A DNA stretch of 56,905 nt, from positions 1-56,905 of the forward strand of contig JAFYMC010000009.1 in NCBI GenBank assembly GCA_017556805.1, given 5' to 3'. The notes beneath the pieces were generated by a model. The model worked only from the letters and a program-made list of their open reading frames with translations, did not search any database and was not told the DNA's origin. The DNA comes from Lachnospiraceae bacterium (GTDB lineage: Bacteria > Bacillota > Clostridia > Lachnospirales > Lachnospiraceae). Shown piece by piece: positions 32,201-39,282 of this stretch. Within the stretch, counting starts at the first letter, position 1, and each line of letters opens with the position of its first letter. Position numbers and translations under genes: made by a program.

Positions 32201-33296
32201 CAATTCCACTATTTGTATTCGGCTTTTCACGCATATTCAGACTGGTGGCAGTAACCGTAGCAGACACCCTGTAATCCGCTATCAAACCATCCGGAACAGG
32301 CGTTGCCGTCGGTACCGGGGTTGCGGTCGGTGTCGGAGTAGCCGTCGGCATCGGTGTCGCCGTCGGAACCGGCTGATCTAACGTAATATACAAACCATAC
32401 ACATAGCCGGTCTTTGTCACACCGCCCTCCGTAAAGGAAATGCGATACCATGTATCTCCGTTTACTGTAGCAATTCCTATAGCAGTTACGGAAGCACCGT
32501 AACGCAGAGAAGTAATGAGTGCATTGCTTGTTCCCGCTCCGTCACGTACATTTAATGTACCTGCCGTAACCGTTGCCGGGACGGAGAACTCAGCCGCATA
32601 ATTTCCGCCGGACTGTGTCGGCGCATTGGTCGGTGCAGGCGGCGCGGTCGGCTTCGGCGTTGCTGTCGGAATCGGTGCATTCAAGGTCACATACGGTGCA
32701 TAAGCATAGCCGGTCTTTGTGGTTCCTCCGGACTCATAGGACACCTTGTACCATTTCTCACTGCCGGAATAGGTCTCACCAAGGACCGTTACCTTCGCTC
32801 CGCTCTTTAACGTATCTAAAAGCGCTCCGGATGTCCCGGCGCTCTGTCTGATGTTTAATTCCGTTACCCAGATTTGTCCCGGAAGCGTATACTCCGTTGC
32901 CAAATTTCCGGAGGAAACCGGGGCCTTTGTTGCAGTCGGCGCTTTTGTCGGCGGCGGAGCCACCGTCTCCTCTACTTCTACGTACTTGCCGCTGATATAC
33001 CCCTTTACGGTCTTGCCGCCAAAGGCAGTTACGATATAATACCAGCCGTTCTCTTCCCCTAAAATGTCTACCACGGCATTCTTTGACAAATATACATCCT
33101 GGCCATCCACCGTCAGCTTACTGTAGCTGGTGCTCGGGCCGCTTCTCACATACAAACTGGACGCAATAATCGTACCTTCCTGTGCCGCTTGCGGTCTCAC
33201 AGGAGCTAAGCCTACCGTATTTCCGAACAACAGTCCCGCACACAGTAGCATTGCAATCGCCCGGTGGCTGCGTCTCCATCCTTCTCGTAACTTCAT
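29259..33296 (-). CDS. large exported multi-SH3 protein with glucosaminidase-like domain
   Basis: A 1345-residue cell-wall protein. After a signal peptide it has six bacterial SH3 domains (each with a LxVRxxxxT-like start and a GYVxxxYI-like end), then two copies of a larger SH3-like unit containing HPNASAMVLKALP or HPNASSMVLKSLP. Thr-Pro-Ala linkers with many TPTATP units separate them. Toward the C-terminus (about 970-1220) there is a glucosaminidase-type domain (FKAYHTNLYWDDAIEEEN, YYMDPRNFLDEKSVFQFE, EAAEYSGVSPYHLATRVKQE-like), likely cleaving the glycan strand, followed by a cadherin-like domain. The ATG follows AAAGGAGAGAGTTAA. It leads an apparent operon with the cohesin protein, GntR and clpC. 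Confidence 0.85.
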   Translation of the reverse strand: MKLREGWRRSHRAIAMLLCAGLLFGNTVGLAPVRPQAAQEGTIIASSLYVRSGPSTSYSKLTVDGQDVYLSKNAVVDILGEENGWYYIVTAFGGKTVKGYISGKYVEVEETVAPPPTKAPTATKAPVSSGNLATEYTLPGQIWVTELNIRQSAGTSGALLDTLKSGAKVTVLGETYSGSEKWYKVSYESGGTTKTGYAYAPYVTLNAPIPTATPKPTAPPAPTNAPTQSGGNYAAEFSVPATVTAGTLNVRDGAGTSNALITSLRYGASVTAIGIATVNGDTWYRISFTEGGVTKTGYVYGLYITLDQPVPTATPMPTATPTPTATPVPTATPVPDGLIADYRVSATVTATSLNMREKPNTNSGIVAVLSNNQKVTATGSCYTGNDKWYCIEVEIDGVKKTGYVFGEYLQLSQPEPTPTPIPTATPTPTATPTPTATPVPTQTPSGEASYAYPATVSATQLNLRGGAGTGYDIVRVLVMNDKVTVVGETYDGEDKWYQVSVGEARGYVLSDYIRLEYTTYPDAVLTKQVRLRSEASDSAAYVKTADGAVAVLSKDTVISLTGEQTAVDGKWFSVVVEKEGERITGFAPADALRLGKPVVVPTPTPTPEPTATPTPDVTAEPEPTATPKPDTTPEPTATPVPDATATPKPTATPKATATPTPSPTPAARPGSEAKENTEGTQQGWGHAKHPNASAMVLKALPQSDAESVKKKGGSNPVTIKADNFLMLYDVYESDNGRLYRHVGFTSGGTTYYGYILADYVTECEAPVTAAPRPTAAPGLTPSATPTSGPTPWTEAKENMAGVQTGWAHASHPNASSMVLKSLPESSSGSVKVKGSASRAVIVTKDTYLKVYDRYVDEKGSVYCHVGVTYLNLNYYGYILEERLTACEAPPTPTPRPTSSPSIDIWGDEDDSPEVSADFELNLKLQRFPESYKPYLRALHIQYPNWVFKAYHTNLYWDDAIEEENIPGKNLIPNSSGIAWKSLEEGAYNWKTDSFIVYDGSTWVTASKAALEYYMDPRNFLDEKSVFQFEVLNYEPSYQDVDGVENILKYTPLYRSTYVYEDASGEKQTISYAETFIKAAEYSGVSPYHLATRVKQEVVTGTSTVSNSVTGTVKGFEGLYNFYNIGAYHSTQAGGAIANGLKYAKYGSSTNDALNDASLIPWDNRYSAIVGGAYIIGSSYINRGQNTIYLQKFNMTPTYTYSHQYMANVAAPSSEGKKTAQAYAGATDSPVVFSVPVYLNMPAQACPEPTVAYNPNNYLSKLTVKSVDGTNYALTPSFNGTTVTDYSIIVPNSTEVITIDATTVSKKATVFGGGYQSLSVGMNTFIVAVIAEDGSKREYVLCVVRE
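31288..31508 (-). repeat. Thr-Pro-Ala coding repeats (linker of the SH3 protein)
   Basis: Degenerate 6- to 12-bp units encode TPxPTATP-like linkers between the sixth SH3 domain and the SH3-like units. Shorter blocks of the same kind lie at about 31975-32055, 32290-32375 and 32615-32675. They have no spacers and are a protein linker, prone to slippage in length. Confidence 0.85.
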
Positions 33297-33428
33297 TTAA
33301 CTCTCTCCTTTATTAACGTATCTTACTAAACCTCATCTATTGTTCCATATCTTGTAGATATACCATATCCATTCTACCATTGTAAGTATAAGACTACTAT
33401 ATGTCAGATTCATGTCAGTAATAAAAAA

Positions 33429-33477
33429 AGACGCCGGGGAACCCTGTCTCCGCAATACAGAGAGGAACACTCCCCGA
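33429..33477 (-). terminator. terminator of the O-antigen-ligase-like gene
   Basis: Minus-strand CGGGGAGTG and GGTTCCCCG with inner CTCTCTG/GAGACAGGG pairing, followed by GCGTCTTTTTTTA, 16 bases after the stop at 33493. Confidence 0.85.
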
Positions 33478-33492
33478 CTATCTGTCGTTTCC

Positions 33493-35547
33493 TTATCTTC
33501 TTTTCTTATTCGTCTTTTTCTTCTGTGTTGCATTTTTCGTAGACGTTGCTTTTGCATCCTGCACACCATCCGCTTTGACATCTTGCAAAGCTTCTGCCGT
33601 CTGTAGCACAACCGCTTTTGCCTCCTTGGAGGTTGTCACGTTCACTGCCTGCAAAGCTTCCTGCTCACGGCTCTTTGCCACCAGCACATTTGCCGACAGT
33701 CCCAGTGCAATCATGCCCCAAAATACCGGCGCCGTTACTACCATAGAGTCATTGGAAATGCCGGAAATCACATAGCCGATACTACCGATAAGTGCTGCAA
33801 TACCAAAGGCCTCCGTCTGGGTACTAAGCTTACGGAACGCATACAAACGCAGACTCCACACCGCATACCAGCCGTAGAACACCAACAGACAAAGCAGAGA
33901 CAGTACACCGGTCTGTACGCCCACCTGAAGGTACCAGCTGTGCGGTTTCGTCATGACCTGTCCTACAAAGCCCATCTCTCTCATCTTTAAATAATCATTC
34001 TGCGGATATTCCAAAATAAAGGTATCCGGTCCGGAACCGAGGAAAATGTGCTTCTTTAACAGCGGAATCGTTCTGCTCCAAATATAACCTCGCCCGGAGA
34101 AGAACTTCTGATAATTTTCAAACCCTACAGAGTCCGCCATTACCACATCCGACTGTTTATATACTTCACTGCCATCCTCTGCCTGATACTTTGTCACATA
34201 CTGATAGGTCTCGCGTTCTGCGTTATAGGTAAACGGCCATTCCCCGTCAGCCTTTAACAGCATTCCCCAAGTGCCTTCCTCATCTACCGGCACCGGAAGC
34301 ACCTGCAGCTCCGTTAGGGCCGGATGCTCGAAGCGGAAAATATCCTCCGTCTCCTCTTTCACTACAGCAATCTGTTCGCCGCCCTTCTCTGCTGCATAAA
34401 CACCATAATACCCATCTTCCGTATACAAATACAAATCTACTGTCACATCATTATAGGTGAAAACCACACTTTTCTCTGTGGTGTAAATCTCCGTAAGACC
34501 GGTTTTCCGCACCGTTGTACCGTCCACTACTACAGTTTCCACCACTTTTTCTTCATCCATATTGAAAATATTTTTCAAACGGTCAAAAATCAAATTATCA
34601 TTATATGCATTTACCAGTAATACAATTACAACTGCCAGATTTACTGCCGGTATGGATAAATACCAATACTTAATAATTCCTTTAAAGCAAACAACCAAAG
34701 CAATGCAAAGAGCCACAATTGCAGCAATTAAACCGGCACGGGAACGGCTGGACAACAGCGCCACCGTCACCAAAACAAAATCCGCAATATGCCAGATGCG
34801 ACGCCACTTATTCTTTTCATATAACACCAATAATGCTAAGAAAGGGACCACAAAGGATCCGTACACACCGAGATAGTTCGGGTTATACATGGTGGCCATG
34901 GCCTGTCCGTCTACAAAGTTTAAAGACAATTTTCCTCCGACAGCATCCAAGAAGCGCTCGGTTGTAATTAACTTCTGCGTCAAACCGTTTGCCAAAAAGT
35001 CAAGGCCCAAGCCCTGAAGCGTACCGAGAAGACCGATAATCGTAGCACTAAAACAGATAGCATCCGTCACTACCTGTAGCTCCAGCTCCTCCTGCGCGTA
35101 CAAATACACATAATAAACAATGGCCACATAGCCCAGCAATACCCATACGGTCTCAAACTGCTCGTATCCGCCACCGAAAGAAAAGCTGTGATGAACGGAA
35201 AAGAGTGCCGATAAAAGGCACAGTGCACCGTAACCCAACAGCGGAATCATTAGCTTCAGAAATGGAATCTTTTTCTTATCCTTCCGCAGACGCACCACTA
35301 TGCAACCTGCCATCACAAACATCAACAGCATCAGCACCAGCGACTTGGAGGCCAGGAAAAACTCGTAATACACCTCCGTTGTTCCGAACCATCCGTACGA
35401 TGTCAGCTCCGTCTCATGCGTATACTGCCTTACAATCAACGGCACAATACCAACCATAAGAAGAACCGGCAACATCCGTAACAACGCTCCCAAATATCCT
35501 TCCTTCGGTAAATTCCATTTCGATTTATGATAATACTTTTTTCCCAT
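33493..35547 (-). CDS. O-antigen ligase family membrane protein
   Basis: A 684-residue polytopic protein with about twelve membrane segments and one long extracytoplasmic loop (about 325-480). Features of the Wzy/WaaL-type ligase family are present: NPNYLGVYGSFVVPFLALLVLY, SSRSRAGLIAAIVALCIALVV and, after the loop, FLGSGPDTFILEYPQND with a following PHSWYLQVGVQTGVLSLL. Such proteins polymerise or transfer glycans on the outer face of the membrane. The C-terminal 50 residues are Ala/Lys-rich and cytoplasmic. The long loop is rich in beta strands and not usual for the family. It is monocistronic, with its own promoter and terminator; the acceptor is unknown. Confidence 0.82.
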   Translation of the reverse strand: MGKKYYHKSKWNLPKEGYLGALLRMLPVLLMVGIVPLIVRQYTHETELTSYGWFGTTEVYYEFFLASKSLVLMLLMFVMAGCIVVRLRKDKKKIPFLKLMIPLLGYGALCLLSALFSVHHSFSFGGGYEQFETVWVLLGYVAIVYYVYLYAQEELELQVVTDAICFSATIIGLLGTLQGLGLDFLANGLTQKLITTERFLDAVGGKLSLNFVDGQAMATMYNPNYLGVYGSFVVPFLALLVLYEKNKWRRIWHIADFVLVTVALLSSRSRAGLIAAIVALCIALVVCFKGIIKYWYLSIPAVNLAVVIVLLVNAYNDNLIFDRLKNIFNMDEEKVVETVVVDGTTVRKTGLTEIYTTEKSVVFTYNDVTVDLYLYTEDGYYGVYAAEKGGEQIAVVKEETEDIFRFEHPALTELQVLPVPVDEEGTWGMLLKADGEWPFTYNAERETYQYVTKYQAEDGSEVYKQSDVVMADSVGFENYQKFFSGRGYIWSRTIPLLKKHIFLGSGPDTFILEYPQNDYLKMREMGFVGQVMTKPHSWYLQVGVQTGVLSLLCLLVFYGWYAVWSLRLYAFRKLSTQTEAFGIAALIGSIGYVISGISNDSMVVTAPVFWGMIALGLSANVLVAKSREQEALQAVNVTTSKEAKAVVLQTAEALQDVKADGVQDAKATSTKNATQKKKTNKKRR

Positions 35548-35594
35548 CTCTAATCATTCCCTTTTATTATTTGGGACAAACCATCCCACATACC

Positions 35595-35622
35595 ATTATA
35601 CACATTTTATGAATTTGTTCAA
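35595..35622 (-). promoter_or_regulatory. sigma-A promoter of the O-antigen-ligase-like gene
   Basis: Minus-strand TTGAAC (35617-35622), a 16-base spacer and TATAAT (35595-35600), about 48 bases upstream of the start codon. Confidence 0.75.
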
Positions 35623-35689
35623 GTTATTTATTTTTCCACTCCCGGCAAGTACCAATACCTTCCTATCCCTTGATAAAGAGGAACATAGA

Positions 35690-35722
35690 AAAAAAGCCCC
35701 CGCGGTTACCCGCGAGGGCTTG
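35690..35722 (-). terminator. terminator of the Ig-like surface protein gene
   Basis: Minus-strand AGCCCTCGCGGG-TAA-CCGCGGGGGCT followed by TTTTTTTC, a very strong hairpin 45 bases after the stop codon. Confidence 0.92.
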
Positions 35723-35766
35723 ATTTTAGTTATGAACGATACTCGTTTCGATAACGATGGTATTAA

Positions 35767-38568
35767 TTACTTTCTAACTAATACTACGTTAACCGGAATC
35801 TCGTATGCTACATACTCGTTGGTAGCAACAGCCTCGTAAACGGTGATGGACTCAACGTATACAGAACCGGTACCTACAGTAGCATCATACTTAACATCAA
35901 CCATCTTGCCTTCTGCAGTAAGATCTACTTCCTTACCATCTCTGCCGTTGAACTTGAAGCACTTAAGAAGTGCAGTCTTGTAATCAGCAACATAACCGTT
36001 TCCGATTGCATGATTGAAGCTATCACTCATATCGATTTCGTTCTTCTCCTGGCCTGCAAGAGTGTATGCACCCTTATCACCTACGGATACGTAGCAGGAG
36101 TTAACGTCAACCTGAGTAAGGTCACCGTCAGCATAGCTGAGGTAGAGCTCGAATACATAGTTACCAGCACCGGTGGTGTTGTAGGTAACAAGCTTCTTAC
36201 CTGCACCGATTGCACTGCCGCTTGCTGCATCAGAAAGCTCACTGAGCTTAATGGATACGCTGGTGCCATCAGTGGTTACCATGTTGCCATCTGCCTTAAC
36301 TTCCTTGCCATCCTTGAGTAACTTGAAGTAGTACTGACCTTCAGATACAGCACTGAGATCGTTGCCCGGATGTGCAGTAAAGTTAATCTTGCCAACCTTG
36401 GTGTTGTTGCTCATCTCATATACAGTGAAGGTTAAAGTCTTCAGATCCTCAGTATTGGTGTTACCATCATTGGTTACTACTCTGAGAGCATCGGTCTTGC
36501 CGTTGTTCTCTACTGCAAAGTAGTTATCATCTGCAGCACCCTTATCCTGAACTACTACGCTGAAGTACTGCTCAGAGTTGCCAATCTTAACCTTGAACTC
36601 AAGGTAAGCAGCATCGCCTGCAGCGATAGCGAAGTTAGTATTTCCGCTTAATGCGGTCTTAATTGCAGAACCATCGATGAGAATCTTCTGCTCTGCACCG
36701 GAACCGCTCTTGCCAAGGGTTACGATCTTCGCATTATCAGATACACCTTCGATAGCGATGGTATCTGCGCCTGCAAACTTGTTACCATACTGATCATAAG
36801 CAGTTACCTTAATCTCAGCGGTATCGTACGGATCAACAACACCTACGGTTGCATCGTACTTATCAATAGTAATGTGGTCGAACTTAGAGTTTGCCTTAAC
36901 CTCTACGTATACTTCGCCGAACGGCTCAACAACCTTGGTACCATTCTTCTGAATAGTAACAGTGTTTACATAGAAGCCAGCAACACCTTCCTTGTACGGA
37001 ACTAAAGTACCATCTGCGGTGATGTTACATACACTCGGATCTAAAGCGGTGAAGCTAAGGGTAGTAGCTACCGGCTTAGTCTCTAACGGACCGTTTGCAT
37101 AAACACCGTTCTTAGAAGAAGAACCGTTGTCATAAGCAACCTTTACGGATAACTTATTGGTCTTGTTCTTTACCTGAATGGACTGTGCCTTGTTGTTATC
37201 ATACTTATCATTTACGCTGAAGTCAGCTACGCCAACTGCGTAAACCGGAGCCTCGTCCTCTGCGGTGAAGTAGAATACTTCCTCAAGATTAACAACAAGC
37301 TTGCCGTTCTCGTACTTCTGGCACTTAGCCTTAACGCCAACAACCTCGCCAGCCTTCTTAATCTTTAAGGTGGTACCTGCTAAAGTATAACCGCCGTTCT
37401 TGGAGTACTCTACAAGAGAGAAGGTAGCCTTGTAACCCTTAGCGGTAACATCAACACCGTTCTCATCGTAGAACTTAGCATCAAGAGTAGCATCTACATT
37501 GGTGGTTAATACATCAAGAACCTTGTTCTGAGCATCCTTAGCGAATACTTCCATAGCTACCGGATAACCTACGGTTGCGGTAAGCGGGAAGGACTCCTCG
37601 GAACCCTTAACAGTAATCTTGTAAGTAACGCCATCCTCTAATGCGTTGAAAAGCTCAACAGTAGCAGCATCCTTAGCCTCGTTAAGTGCAACGGACTTAA
37701 CGGTAACCTTGGTGTAGTATTCCTTCTCGTTAGCTACGCGAACCTTCTGAACAGTTACATCACTCTTTGCAAGAGCCTCTACAGCGCTGTCAAAGTTGAT
37801 AGTGAACTTGGTCAAAGAATCCTGAGTAGCGGTGAAGCCGTTATCCTTTACAAGAACAACCTTAACCACGTCAGACTTAGCGGTGGTAGCGGTGTACTTC
37901 TTGGACTGATAAGTCTCACACCAGAAGGTGTACTCGCCAGCCTCAGCCTCCTCAGTGAAGGTGAACTTACCGTTCTTCTGGTTGATTTCAACACCGGTAG
38001 CCGGATCAGCAACCCACTTCGTATAGTCGGTTACATACTCACCTCTGGTGGTGGTCTTAACGCCAGCAGCGTCATACATAGCTCTGTTAAGATCAACAGT
38101 CTCGCCTACTTCATAAGCTAAATTAGCCCAATCGTCAGCGTTGGTAATCTCAACCTTAGCTGCGTTAGCCTTAACGGTAACGTCAGTCTTTAAAGTGGTT
38201 ACTTCCTTAGTAGCCTTATTGGTAACCTTACAATATACGGTAGCCTCACCTACGCCAACAGCAGTAGTAACGCCACCCTTTCCAACAGTTACAACATCTT
38301 CGTCACTGGAGGACCAAGCAAAGCTATATGCGGTCTTCCAATCAGCCGGCTTGTTCTTTACGCTGAAATCGTAAGTAGAAACATTGCCCTTGCCGCCACC
38401 AACCTGAGCAGCATCATTGATTCCCTTACCATCGGTAACGTAGAGAATCTTATCCTGCTTGTTGATAGCCATTTCACTAGCTGCCTCTGCCTTAGCTGCC
38501 GGAGCAAATGCGGTAACAACCATTGCTGCTGCTAAAACGAAAGCAAGCTTCTTAGAGAAACTTCTCAT
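35767..38568 (-). CDS. large secreted protein with Ig-like domains, probable abundant surface protein
   Basis: The 933-residue protein has a signal peptide (MRSFSKKLAFVLAAAMVVTA, cleaved after about AEAA) and a chain of beta-sandwich domains. The first is a bacterial Ig-like domain (SFAWSSSDEDVVTVGKGGVT, VGEATVYCKVTNKATKEV); others have SKFDHITIDKYDATVGV or LSFTALDPSVCNIT. No LPXTG motif, S-layer homology repeats or C-terminal anchor are visible. A consensus promoter, a structured leader, a perfect AAGGAGGA site, strongly uniform codon choice (GTTACC, AAG, GCA) and a strong terminator all point to high expression, as for an S-layer-like protein. That function is inferred, not shown. Confidence 0.8.
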   Translation of the reverse strand: MRSFSKKLAFVLAAAMVVTAFAPAAKAEAASEMAINKQDKILYVTDGKGINDAAQVGGGKGNVSTYDFSVKNKPADWKTAYSFAWSSSDEDVVTVGKGGVTTAVGVGEATVYCKVTNKATKEVTTLKTDVTVKANAAKVEITNADDWANLAYEVGETVDLNRAMYDAAGVKTTTRGEYVTDYTKWVADPATGVEINQKNGKFTFTEEAEAGEYTFWCETYQSKKYTATTAKSDVVKVVLVKDNGFTATQDSLTKFTINFDSAVEALAKSDVTVQKVRVANEKEYYTKVTVKSVALNEAKDAATVELFNALEDGVTYKITVKGSEESFPLTATVGYPVAMEVFAKDAQNKVLDVLTTNVDATLDAKFYDENGVDVTAKGYKATFSLVEYSKNGGYTLAGTTLKIKKAGEVVGVKAKCQKYENGKLVVNLEEVFYFTAEDEAPVYAVGVADFSVNDKYDNNKAQSIQVKNKTNKLSVKVAYDNGSSSKNGVYANGPLETKPVATTLSFTALDPSVCNITADGTLVPYKEGVAGFYVNTVTIQKNGTKVVEPFGEVYVEVKANSKFDHITIDKYDATVGVVDPYDTAEIKVTAYDQYGNKFAGADTIAIEGVSDNAKIVTLGKSGSGAEQKILIDGSAIKTALSGNTNFAIAAGDAAYLEFKVKIGNSEQYFSVVVQDKGAADDNYFAVENNGKTDALRVVTNDGNTNTEDLKTLTFTVYEMSNNTKVGKINFTAHPGNDLSAVSEGQYYFKLLKDGKEVKADGNMVTTDGTSVSIKLSELSDAASGSAIGAGKKLVTYNTTGAGNYVFELYLSYADGDLTQVDVNSCYVSVGDKGAYTLAGQEKNEIDMSDSFNHAIGNGYVADYKTALLKCFKFNGRDGKEVDLTAEGKMVDVKYDATVGTGSVYVESITVYEAVATNEYVAYEIPVNVVLVRK

Positions 38569-38576
38569 CTTTTATC

Positions 38577-38691
38577 TTCCTCCTTAAATAATATGGTGTT
38601 ATGTCCCGGTAAAAAAGTCGTTCGAATTCTCCCTGGCTACTAGTTCGAAGTCTCACATCTTCTGTCTCGAGGACATAACCGTTCCAATAAC
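38577..38691 (-). promoter_or_regulatory. structured 5' leader of the Ig-like surface protein gene
   Basis: The predicted transcript has a leader of about 120 bases. GTTATGTCC (38671-38679, plus strand ggacataac) pairs exactly with GGACATAAC (38598-38606), closing a 64-base domain in which two TTCGAA segments (38643-38648 and 38621-38626) can pair. A single-stranded tail then leads to AAGGAGGA. This may be an mRNA-stabilising leader or a regulatory RNA; it fits no riboswitch I know. Confidence 0.6.
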
Positions 38692-38697
38692 AAGATG

Positions 38698-38726
38698 ATT
38701 ATAACAACAAACGCGTCAAAGGTCAA
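38698..38726 (-). promoter_or_regulatory. strong sigma-A promoter of the Ig-like surface protein gene
   Basis: Minus-strand TTGACC (38721-38726), a 17-base spacer and the perfect TATAAT (38698-38703). Start of transcription expected at about 38691. Confidence 0.9.
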
Positions 38727-39019
38727 GTACTTTCGTCCATATTTTGAACAAATCATGTACTTTTACCCCTCCCTCGGTCCGTGTTATTTCTTGCCTCGGA
38801 AACATTGAGTTAATGCAAATGTAGTTATGTATCACCGACAGCGTGTGTCTCAGATATCGCAATATCTAATTTAGGATGTGACACGCGGTTCCCAAGATGC
38901 CGTCAGAGCATACCTTGTACATTCGCTCATTCCTATAATGCAATTTGTTTGTGTCAAATTTATGTCAGCCCTTTGTCATATTTGGACTTTTTTCGTGCAG
39001 ACAAAGCGAATATTCGTGA
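38727..39019. other. non-coding stretch with one imperfect stem-loop
   Basis: No gene is seen in these 293 bases. AGATAT-CGCA-ATATCT (38852-38867) forms a perfect hairpin, and flanking CGTGTGTC (38842-38849) and GACACGCG (38880-38887) can close it from outside as a larger stem. The rest is AT-rich and featureless. It lies upstream of the surface-protein promoter and downstream of the thrC terminator. Confidence 0.4.
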
Positions 39020-39049
39020 TTTTTCAAAAAGCAAAGGCTTTTTGAAAAA
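39020..39049. repeat. 13-bp inverted repeat hairpin
   Basis: TTTTTCAAAAAGC and GCTTTTTGAAAAA are exact inverted repeats around AAAG. The A- and T-rich outer arms make it look like a two-way terminator, but no gene ends close by. Confidence 0.75.
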
Positions 39050-39055
39050 ATACGA

Positions 39056-39231
39056 ATGTGAGCGCGTCCACGACTGAGCGCCTGTTAAGGCGCGATGTTC
39101 GTGGCGATGCGAAGCATCGAAGGCTGCACGAAAATGCCCTTTTGCAAAACACCATGTGAGCGCGTCCACGACTGAGTGTCCGTCAGGGCACGAAGTGAGT
39201 GGCGGCGCGTAGCGACGGGGTCTGCACAAAA
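39056..39231. repeat. two tandem copies of a structured repeat of about 79 bp
   Basis: Copies at 39056-39134 and 39154-39231 share an identical first 23 bases (ATGTGAGCGCGTCCACGACT then GAG). They then differ in ways that keep stems: CGCC-TGTTAA-GGCG versus TGTCC-GTCA-GGGCA, and CGATGC-GAA-GCATCG versus CGGCGC-GTA-GCGACG; both end CTGCAC-AAAA. This is a REP-like dispersed element. The open frame that spans it on the minus strand is a by-product. Confidence 0.75.
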
Positions 39232-39262
39232 AGCGGCAGAGACCCTTTCGAATCTCTGCCGC
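39226..39262 (-). terminator. terminator of thrC
   Basis: Minus-strand GCGGCAGAGA-10 bases-TCTCTGCCGC, an exact 10-bp stem, followed by TTTTTGTGC, 20 bases after the thrC stop. Confidence 0.92.
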
Positions 39263-39282
39263 ATAAAATCTTCTCTATTCTT

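Noticed and set aside
31288-32675. Repeat blocks considered as a CRISPR array
   Set aside because: Units are short, degenerate and contiguous with no spacers, and lie in frame in a coding region.
38960-39229. 89-codon minus-strand frame across the tandem repeats
   Set aside because: It is formed by the structured repeats and a hairpin, lacks a ribosome binding site and overlaps non-coding features.
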